In this document: positions 1 through 5,328 of the stretch, one piece after another | How positions within the stretch are numbered: position 1 is the first letter of the stretch | Layout: the number at the start of each line of letters is the position of its first letter | DNA from: Planctomycetota bacterium | GTDB taxonomy: Bacteria; Planctomycetota; Phycisphaerae; FEN-1346 | NCBI GenBank assembly: GCA_026386995.1 | Contig: JAPLMO010000490.1 | Location: 1 to 8,015, forward strand | Reading direction: 5' to 3' | DNA length: 8,015 nt | Translations under genes and position numbers: made by a program | The notes under the pieces: generated by a model | Databases searched by the model: none | What the model saw: only the letters and a program-made list of their open reading frames with translations | Told to the model about the DNA's origin: nothing

Positions 1-56
1 ATGATCACCCGTCGCCGTCGGGCGGGCCGGTAGTTCGGGTATAGTTAAGCGACAAG

Positions 57-92
57 CCATCCCGGAGGCCCTCAAGAGGGCCTCCGGGATGG
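57..92. terminator. strong GC hairpin, possible terminator of an upstream gene
   Basis: A perfect inverted repeat: the 17-base arm at 57-73 pairs with 76-92 around AA, so the real loop is about four bases. The stem is almost all G:C. No T-run follows (TGCATTTATT comes next), so it is not a classical intrinsic terminator, but it could end transcription from a gene lying to the left or protect an mRNA 3' end. Its core CCGGAGG recurs in the smaller hairpin at 112-127, which also fits a REP-like palindrome. Confidence 0.45.
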
Positions 93-111
93 TGCATTTA
101 TTGGCTTCCTC

Positions 112-127
112 CCGGAGGTTCCTCCGG
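112..127. repeat. small hairpin sharing the core of the 57-92 palindrome
   Basis: CCGGAGG at 112-118 is followed by TT and then by its exact reverse complement CCTCCGG at 121-127. The same seven bases form the inner part of the stem at 57-92, so two palindromes of related sequence sit about 20 bases apart. Paired palindromes of this kind are typical of REP-like intergenic elements. The function is unknown. Confidence 0.4.
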
Positions 128-354
128 TGCGCGGCGGAGTTCGGGGAACACATTCCCTATCTCCGCGTGCTTTCTCGGCGGCGCGCGAAGCGTGGCAAGT
201 CGGGCCGTCGTATTTATCCCGCAGGCCAATGTGGCACAATGGGCGAAACCGCCCGCCGGGCCTGAACGGCATACGCCGGGTACCCAGCAGGTCCAACAAG
301 AACCATTGCCCGGCGCCGGTGTTCAAGATTCGGGCTCGGAAGAGGCGGCCCTGC
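128..354. other. unassigned intergenic stretch
   Basis: No convincing gene is seen here. Open frames exist on both strands, but their translations are rich in Arg, Pro and Gly, lack domain-like patterns and have no ribosome binding site. The stretch ends where recognisable esterase coding sequence begins (355), so it may be inserted or rearranged DNA that removed the rest of that gene. No transposase and no terminal repeats matching the right-hand boundary were found. Confidence 0.4.
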
Positions 355-438
355 CATGGGTATAACAGGGCGGAGACCTGCTTCCTGATCGGCAACGGCA
401 TGGGCGAAGCCATGAAGAAACTGAGCGGCAACCCGTAG
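355..438 (+). pseudogene. C-terminal remnant of a third SASA-type esterase
   Basis: The frame from 355 reads HGYNRAETCFLIG and continues NGMGEAMKKL before a TAG stop at 436-438. It aligns without gaps to the C-terminus of the esterase at 2010-3035 (from His312, HEFANAETYFLVG and on): 12 of 23 positions are identical by eye. It also resembles the end of the esterase at 3257-4309 (from His322, HYYGEGRFFILLG). The match starts at the presumed catalytic His and fails immediately upstream, where the frame becomes Arg/Pro-rich. Only the last helix of the SGNH-like fold is left, so no activity is expected. It ends 30 nt before the next start codon, like an intact operon member. It could instead be the end of a gene assembled in another frame, but no SASA sequence was seen upstream in the window. 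Confidence 0.72.
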
Positions 439-468
439 CGAGCGCCGACGAGGCGGAGGATCGGGCTG

Positions 469-1977
469 ATGACGATGCTTAAACTGATGTTGCGAAGTGT
501 CCTGCTGGTCGGCGCGTTCTTTGCCGTCGCCCGTGGCGGCGAGGGCCCTGAGCCTCCCAAGCCCGCCACACGCTCCGTCCGGAGCATCGAAGGGTGGACG
601 GTGCGGGTGGATGATCGGCTGTTGCAGGCGCCGAACGAGGCGACCGGAAAGCGATCGCTGCAACTGCTGGAGGCCAAACTTGCGGACATCAAGTCCGTGG
701 TCGCGGCGGATCGTCTGGCCGGGCTTCAGGCCGTGCCGATCGTGCTGGACCTGACGCACGGCAAGTTGCGGCCGATGCAGTATCACCCCTCCGCGGGATG
801 GCTGAAGGAGAACGGTTATGCGCGGGACCTGGCCAGGTGCGTGCACATCCCCGAGGCGGCCGGCTTCATCAACGCCCGCGTCAACAACGAGCAGCAGTGG
901 TGCATCCTGCACGAACTGGCCCACGCCTACCACGACCAGGTTCTCGACTTTGATGAGCCACGCATCCGCAAGGCATACGAGCGCTTCAAGGAAAGCGGCC
1001 ACGGAGACTCGGTCCTCAGCGTCAGCGGCCGGCGGTCGAAGCACTACGCCCTGACCGACCAGAAGGAATTCTTTGCCGAAATGTCCGAGGCGTACTTCGG
1101 CGTGAACGATTTCTTTCCGTTCAACCGGGGCGAACTCAAGACGGCGGAGCCGGAAATCTACGCACTGCTCGAGAAAGTCTGGGGCCCGCCGTTCAAGGGA
1201 CTCGGAGCGGAGGACGCCGTCGCATCAACCCAATTCGGCGCGAGGCGGCATGACTTCGCCGTGGCCGGAAGCAAAGGCTTCGTGCTGTTGCCGACCAAGC
1301 CCGCCGAAGATGGGACCAGGCCGTGGGTGTGGTATGCCCCGACGCTCATGGGTCAACACCCGGACCCCAGCCACGAGTGGCTGCTTGCGCGGCTGCTGGC
1401 CGCCGGGTTCGCCGTCGCGGGAGTGGACGTGGGCGAGTCGTACGGCAACACGAAGGGCCGCGAGGCCTACACCAAGTTCCACCAATTCGTGGTGGGCAAG
1501 TACGCCCTCTCGCCCCAGGCGTGCCTCTTGCCGCAGAGCCGCGGCGGCCTCATGCTTTACAACTGGGCGGCCGAGCATCCGCAATCCGTCCGGTGCATCG
1601 GCGGCATCTACACGGTCTGCGACCAGTCGAGTTGGCCCGGACTGGCCAAGTCCTGCGCAGCCTACGGCATGGGCGAGGACGAACTGCGCAAGGCACTGGC
1701 GGAGCACAATCCGATCGAACGGCTGGAACCGCTAGCCAAGGCGAAAATCCCGATCCTGCATCTTCACGGAAATGCGGACACGCTGGTCCCGCTGGAACGA
1801 AACAGCGCCGAACTGGCCCGGCGCTATCGCAGGCTGGGCGGCGAGATGGAACTCGTCGTGATCGAAGGCAAGGGCCACCAGGTATGCCCCGAGTTCTTCG
1901 AGTCCAAGCGCCTGCTTGAGTTTTTCCTGACGCGGGGTATACTCGCGACTCGACCGGGCGCCGACGTGGGCAAATGA
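469..1977 (+). CDS. secreted fusion: lethal-factor-like zinc metallopeptidase + alpha/beta hydrolase
   Basis: This 502-residue protein starts at the ATG 8 nt after GGAGGA (455-460). Residues 1-21 look like a signal peptide (Lys5, Arg9, hydrophobic core, AVA then Arg22). Residues about 40-240 form a zinc peptidase domain: HELAH at 148-152 gives the zinc ligands His148 and His152 and the general base Glu149, and KEFFAE supplies the third ligand Glu200. From memory, anthrax lethal factor has Tyr728 seven residues before its zinc ligand Glu735 in AEFFAE; here Tyr193 stands seven before Glu200, so this domain is probably ATLF/M34-like. Residues about 255-488 form a prolyl-oligopeptidase-type alpha/beta hydrolase with the probable triad Ser357 (PQSRGG), Asp437 (HGNAD) and His470 (GKGH). 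The first Gly of GxSxG is Pro355. The substrate is unknown; a peptidase-esterase acting outside the cytoplasm is inferred. The next gene starts 32 nt downstream, suggesting co-transcription. Confidence 0.85.
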   Translation: MTMLKLMLRSVLLVGAFFAVARGGEGPEPPKPATRSVRSIEGWTVRVDDRLLQAPNEATGKRSLQLLEAKLADIKSVVAADRLAGLQAVPIVLDLTHGKLRPMQYHPSAGWLKENGYARDLARCVHIPEAAGFINARVNNEQQWCILHELAHAYHDQVLDFDEPRIRKAYERFKESGHGDSVLSVSGRRSKHYALTDQKEFFAEMSEAYFGVNDFFPFNRGELKTAEPEIYALLEKVWGPPFKGLGAEDAVASTQFGARRHDFAVAGSKGFVLLPTKPAEDGTRPWVWYAPTLMGQHPDPSHEWLLARLLAAGFAVAGVDVGESYGNTKGREAYTKFHQFVVGKYALSPQACLLPQSRGGLMLYNWAAEHPQSVRCIGGIYTVCDQSSWPGLAKSCAAYGMGEDELRKALAEHNPIERLEPLAKAKIPILHLHGNADTLVPLERNSAELARRYRRLGGEMELVVIEGKGHQVCPEFFESKRLLEFFLTRGILATRPGADVGK

Positions 1978-1998
1978 GCCCCGAACCAACGCCAATCA

Positions 1999-2004
1999 GG
2001 GGAG
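1999..2004 (+). promoter_or_regulatory. ribosome binding site fixing the start of SASA esterase 1
   Basis: GGGGAG lies 5 nt before the ATG at 2010. The open frame also contains an earlier ATG at 1974 that overlaps the TGA of the previous gene (ATGA). Using it would put 12 polar residues ahead of a textbook signal peptide, so the start at 2010 is preferred. Confidence 0.7.
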
Positions 2005-2009
2005 CCATC

Positions 2010-3035
2010 ATGAAAAGGCAGATTGCCGCTGCCATCCTTTTCGCCGCCGCCTCACTGGCCGCGTTGACAAATACGGCCGTGGCCCAGCAGGCTGATTTGG
2101 GCAATGCCTCGAATGCCTCGAAGCAGGCCGGCAAGAGTCCGGTCAAGGTCTTCATCCTTGCCGGCCAGTCCAACATGGAGGGGCAGGGCCTGGCGGACCT
2201 TGAGGGCAAGGACTACAACGGCGGCCGCGGCTCGCTCAACTCTTGTCTGAAGGACCCGGCCAAGGCGCCCCTCTACAAACACCTCAAGGACAACAAGGGC
2301 CAGTGGACGGTGCGCGAGGACGTTTGGGTCTGGTACAAGCCCGAGAACAGCCCTGTGAAGTGCGGTCCGCTCGGCCTTGGATTCACCCCTTATGGCGGGA
2401 AGCACCACTTCGGCCCCGAACTCCAGTTCGGCCACGTCGTCGGTGACAGCCTCGCCAACCAGGTCCTGATCATCAAGACCGCCTGGGGCGGCAAGAGCCT
2501 CTACAAGGACTTCCGGCCGCCGAGTTCCGGCGGGGAGGTGGGGCCTTACTACACGACGATGCTGGCCGACGTTCGCGAGGTCCTTTCGGGCCTCAAGAAG
2601 TTCTTCCCCGGCTACAAAGGCGGCGGATACGAACTGGCGGGCTTTGTCTGGTACCACGGCTGGAACGACGGGTGCGACCCCAGGAATGCCGTGCCGGAGT
2701 ATGAGAAGAACCTGGTGAACCTGATCAAGGATGTGCGCAAGGATCTTAACGCGCCCAAACTGCCGGTTGTGATCGGCGAGTTGACCGGCCCTTGGGTGAA
2801 GGCGGAAGGCCAGTGGGCGGCCCTCAGGAAAGCGCAGGCAGACGCGGCGGCGCATCCGGAGTTCAAAGGCACGGTGACGTTTGTCGAAACCCATGATTTC
2901 GTTCGCAAGGCCGAGGACTCTCCCTGCCCGGGCCACGGGCACCACGAGTTTGCCAACGCCGAGACTTACTTCCTGGTCGGTAGCGCCCTGGGCGAAGGGA
3001 TGAAGAATCTCTGCGCCGCGCCGGCGGCGAAGTGA
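2010..3035 (+). CDS. secreted SASA/DUF303-type carbohydrate acetylesterase (copy 1)
   Basis: The 341-residue protein has a clear signal peptide (MKRQ, Ala/Leu-rich core, cleavage expected after AVA at 23-25). The mature part opens with KVFILAGQSNMEG: GQSN with nucleophile Ser54 is the block I signature of the SGNH-like SASA family (sialate O-acetylesterases and CE6-type acetylxylan esterases). WYHGWND at 214-220 matches the family's W-x-Q-G block, with His in place of Gln. Near the end, His312 in HHEFANAETY aligns with His322 of the neighbouring copy and is the likely catalytic His. The family removes acetyl groups from sugars outside the cytoplasm; the sugar here is not known, and naming sialate would be over-reading. 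It aligns over its whole length with the next gene, so the two are paralogues. Its last codons and stop lie inside a 55-bp direct repeat. Confidence 0.88.
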   Translation: MKRQIAAAILFAAASLAALTNTAVAQQADLGNASNASKQAGKSPVKVFILAGQSNMEGQGLADLEGKDYNGGRGSLNSCLKDPAKAPLYKHLKDNKGQWTVREDVWVWYKPENSPVKCGPLGLGFTPYGGKHHFGPELQFGHVVGDSLANQVLIIKTAWGGKSLYKDFRPPSSGGEVGPYYTTMLADVREVLSGLKKFFPGYKGGGYELAGFVWYHGWNDGCDPRNAVPEYEKNLVNLIKDVRKDLNAPKLPVVIGELTGPWVKAEGQWAALRKAQADAAAHPEFKGTVTFVETHDFVRKAEDSPCPGHGHHEFANAETYFLVGSALGEGMKNLCAAPAAK

Positions 3036-3072
3036 ATTGCGAAATGGGTAACCACGAGTTCTCGCACGACTA
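3018..3072 (+). repeat. 55-bp direct repeat, left copy
   Basis: This copy covers the last codons and TGA stop (3033-3035) of esterase 1 plus 37 bases of spacer. It recurs at 3190-3244 with an offset of 172 bases and only three differences (3038 T/C, 3057 A/C, 3064 G/A). The two copies flank 117 bases that contain a long inverted repeat. Confidence 0.9.
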
Positions 3073-3107
3073 GTGTAGTGTTTCAGAATTATCGCACATT
3101 ATGGTAT

Positions 3108-3189
3108 CGGGTGCCACGGCTGCGCCGTTTGCAGCCGTGCGCTGCGTCGAACGGCAGCACGGCTGCAAACAGCGCAGCCGTGGCACCCG
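3108..3189. repeat. 33-bp inverted repeat with 16-base loop
   Basis: Arm 3108-3140 (starting CGGGTGCCACGGCTGCG) is the reverse complement of arm 3157-3189 with one mismatch in 33. RNA from either strand would form a very stable hairpin. It sits between two co-directional esterase genes. No T-run follows, so it is not a standard intrinsic terminator. It could lower read-through, stabilise the upstream message, or be a MITE- or REP-like element. An A+T-rich stretch (3073-3107) precedes it, unlike the surrounding sequence. Confidence 0.9.
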
Positions 3190-3244
3190 GCGCCGGCGGC
3201 GAAGTGAATCGCGAAATGGGTAACCACGCGTTCTCACACGACTA
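3190..3244 (+). repeat. 55-bp direct repeat, right copy
   Basis: This is the second copy of 3018-3072, including the former C-terminal codons and stop of esterase 1, here non-coding. It runs directly into the ribosome binding site of esterase 2 (AAGGAGA). Deleting one 172-base unit would leave a 49-nt gap between the two esterase genes, close to the other gaps in this cluster. Confidence 0.9.
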
Positions 3245-3256
3245 AGGAGATCGACC

Positions 3257-4309
3257 ATGAAATCCAAGATATTCCTCCAACTCGCCCTTGCGGCCCTGCT
3301 GCTGGTGCAACTGGCGCCGCTCCACGCCGACGCTGCGCCCAAGCCGCTCAAGGTATTCATCCTCGCCGGGCAGTCGAACATGGACGGCCAGGCCAATGTC
3401 TCGACGATCGACTTTCTCGGCGAGGACAAGGAAAACGGTTACCTGCTGAAGAAGTTCAAGCCCGACGGCAAGACGCTGGTCACCCGCGACGATGTCTGGG
3501 TCGCCCACCGCGGCGTCTACGGGAACCTGGGGCCGGGCTATGGCGGACGGAAGCCCGATGACAAACTTGGGAGCAATATCGGCCCGGAGTACGCCTTCGG
3601 CTACTTCATGGGCGAGGCGCTCCAAGAGCAGGTCTTGCTGATCAAGTTTGCCACCGGCGGCCAGAGTCTGTGCGTGAATTTCCGCCCGCCCAGTGCCGGC
3701 ATGCCCCAAGGCGTGAAGCCGGAGGACGTGGGCGGCGCGTATCGGGGCCTGATCGGCTACGTCCACGACACCCTGGACAACCTGAAGAAGCGATTCCCCG
3801 CCTATGACGAAAAGGCCGGTTACGAAATCGCCGGGTTCGTCTGGTTCCAGGGTTACAACGACCAGTTTGATGAAACGGGCCGCAAGGAATACGGCAAGAA
3901 CATGGTCTGCCTGATCAAGGACCTGCGCAAGGAATTCAAGGCCCCGGAGATGAAAGTGGTCGTCGGCGTCATGGGCGTCAACGGCGTGCGCAACGAAGTG
4001 GGCAAGCAAAAGGACGTGCGCGACGGCCAGCGATTCGTCAACACCGTGGCGGAATTCAAAGGCAACGTCAAGGCGATCGAGAGCGCTCCGCTGCTGCACC
4101 CGGCAATCGTTGCCATCAAGACCGCCGGCTGGCTCAACCCGGACCGCGATTTGAAGAAAGACCCCGTCACTCCGGAAGAGGAGGCGATGCTCAAACGCGC
4201 GACCTCCAACCTGGGCTATCACTATTACGGCGAGGGCCGCTTCTTCATCCTGCTCGGTAAGGCGATGGCCGAGACGATGCAGGAGTTGATGGGGACGGGA
4301 AAGAAATGA
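3257..4309 (+). CDS. secreted SASA/DUF303-type carbohydrate acetylesterase (copy 2)
   Basis: The 350-residue protein starts at the ATG 7 nt after GGAG (3246-3249), a strong ribosome binding site. Residues 1-26 are a signal peptide (MKSK, Leu/Ala core, cleavage expected after ADA at 24-26). Block I is KVFILAGQSNMDG with Ser40 as nucleophile; WFQGYND at 196-202 is the conserved W-x-Q-G block; GYHYYG at 320-325 carries the presumed catalytic His322. A shared segment (roughly residues 107-146: GPEYAF, LLIK, GGQSL, FRPPSAG) is also found in esterase 1. Compared with that protein it has an extra segment at about 277-318 before the final His motif. The expected role is ester (usually acetyl) removal from a polysaccharide outside the cytoplasm. 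Keeping two diverged copies suggests different acetyl positions or sugars, which is inference. Confidence 0.88.
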   Translation: MKSKIFLQLALAALLLVQLAPLHADAAPKPLKVFILAGQSNMDGQANVSTIDFLGEDKENGYLLKKFKPDGKTLVTRDDVWVAHRGVYGNLGPGYGGRKPDDKLGSNIGPEYAFGYFMGEALQEQVLLIKFATGGQSLCVNFRPPSAGMPQGVKPEDVGGAYRGLIGYVHDTLDNLKKRFPAYDEKAGYEIAGFVWFQGYNDQFDETGRKEYGKNMVCLIKDLRKEFKAPEMKVVVGVMGVNGVRNEVGKQKDVRDGQRFVNTVAEFKGNVKAIESAPLLHPAIVAIKTAGWLNPDRDLKKDPVTPEEEAMLKRATSNLGYHYYGEGRFFILLGKAMAETMQELMGTGKK

Positions 4310-4370
4310 TGGATCGTAGCGGGCCGCGGGAGGGGAGCCCCGCCCCAATCGTCGGAGTGCTGGAGGACCC

Positions 4371-5300
4371 ATGAGAAGAACAGTCATGTTCGCCGGAATC
4401 GCTCTTCTTCTCATGACGGCTCCGGCTGCCTATACGGAGATGGCGCCCACATCGGCCTGGCAGACGCGCGAGACGCCGGTCTACTCCGATCCGGATGACA
4501 ATTGGGCCAAGGACCCATCCATCATCAAGGCGGGCGATACCTATTACATGTACTACACAAGTGCCAACCCCTGGCAAGACACCGGAGAAGGGGGTAAGGG
4601 AGAACCCAGGATCGATTACGCGACCTCGCCGGACGGCCTTACGTGGACACGGCAGGGAGTGGCCATTGAAAAGGGTAAGGAGGGTGAATGGGATGGCAAG
4701 CGACCGCAGGCGCCGGCCAAACCCATTCTGAAAGACGGCGTCTATTACATGTACTATGCGGGAGCAGGCGATAGAGTCTATATAGGGTATGCCACGTCCA
4801 CCGATCTTCGCCGCTGGAAAAAGCATCCCGGCAACCCTGTGATTCGCTATGGGGGGAAGTGCAATGACCCCTATGTCTACCTCGAAGACGGAATCTACTA
4901 TCTTTTCTACGACGACGGGGCTGAACAGGTTTATTACGCGACTTCCACCAATCTGACGGATTGGTCGCCCACGCCCGTGCAGACCGGAGCCGTCGGCGAA
5001 GGCAACATCGTCCTGAAGGACCAGGGGGTCTATACGATGCTCACCGCCGTCGGGCATTCCCATCGCGGAGAGTACTACAAGTCCTGGACCTCCAGGAGCC
5101 TCACCGGATTCGTCGACCGCGGGAAGATCAGGATCAAGGTCCCGGCGTGGGCGTCCGGAGCCTTTGGCCACGGGGACGTCGTTTGCCGCGACAATCAGTA
5201 CTGGCTGTACTTCCAGGGAACCAGTGACGGCGGCAAAACGTTTCAGATCGGCCTGGCGAAACACCCTGCCCGCCCCATCGGACTGGATGATGATAACTAA
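4371..5300 (+). CDS. secreted GH43-like five-bladed beta-propeller glycosidase
   Basis: The 309-residue protein follows GGAGG at 4362-4366, 4 nt before ATG. A signal peptide covers about 1-20 (MRRTVMFAG, then a Leu-rich core, APAA). The mature part carries five Tyr-rich blade strands: DTYYMYYT (56-63), DGVYYMYYA (122-130), DGIYYLFYD (173-181), QGVYTML (218-224) and NQYWLYF (275-281). They alternate with motifs such as DYATSPDGLTW (82-92), GYATSTDLRRW and YYATSTNLTDW. This is the GH43/GH32/GH62 propeller pattern. Likely catalytic residues are Asp48 (KDPSI, base), Asp166 (NDPYV, pKa modulator) and Glu210 (GEGNIV, acid). Substrate and exact subfamily cannot be set; arabinose-, xylose- or fructose-linked glycans are all possible. 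It is short, with no accessory sugar-binding domain. Its G+C is lower than its neighbours in places, partly because of the Tyr codons. Confidence 0.82.
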   Translation: MRRTVMFAGIALLLMTAPAAYTEMAPTSAWQTRETPVYSDPDDNWAKDPSIIKAGDTYYMYYTSANPWQDTGEGGKGEPRIDYATSPDGLTWTRQGVAIEKGKEGEWDGKRPQAPAKPILKDGVYYMYYAGAGDRVYIGYATSTDLRRWKKHPGNPVIRYGGKCNDPYVYLEDGIYYLFYDDGAEQVYYATSTNLTDWSPTPVQTGAVGEGNIVLKDQGVYTMLTAVGHSHRGEYYKSWTSRSLTGFVDRGKIRIKVPAWASGAFGHGDVVCRDNQYWLYFQGTSDGGKTFQIGLAKHPARPIGLDDDN

Positions 5301-5328
5301 TTGACAAACATGAGACTTTGAGAGACGC

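Noticed and set aside
1..44. Possible 3' end of an upstream gene (frame from base 3 ends in TAG at 42-44; frame from base 1 ends at 31-33)
   Set aside because: Only 10-13 codons are visible and neither frame has a recognisable C-terminus, so the frame cannot be chosen. The hairpin at 57-92 is merely compatible with a gene ending here.
40..45. TATAGT as a -10 box for the cluster
   Set aside because: No -35-like hexamer at suitable spacing, and a strong hairpin plus more than 370 non-coding bases lie between it and the first intact gene.
1323..1919. Alternative + strand frames inside the fusion gene
   Set aside because: Out-of-frame to a protein with intact zinc and serine-hydrolase motifs; the translations are Arg/Pro/Gly-rich.
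1974..2009. Upstream ATG overlapping the previous stop codon as start of esterase 1
   Set aside because: It would add 12 polar residues before a good signal peptide. The ATG at 2010 has its own GGGGAG site at the right distance.
3018..3244. Reading the two 55-bp repeats as a CRISPR array
   Set aside because: Only two copies exist, one is coding sequence of esterase 1, and the 117-base interval is itself an inverted repeat, unlike a spacer.
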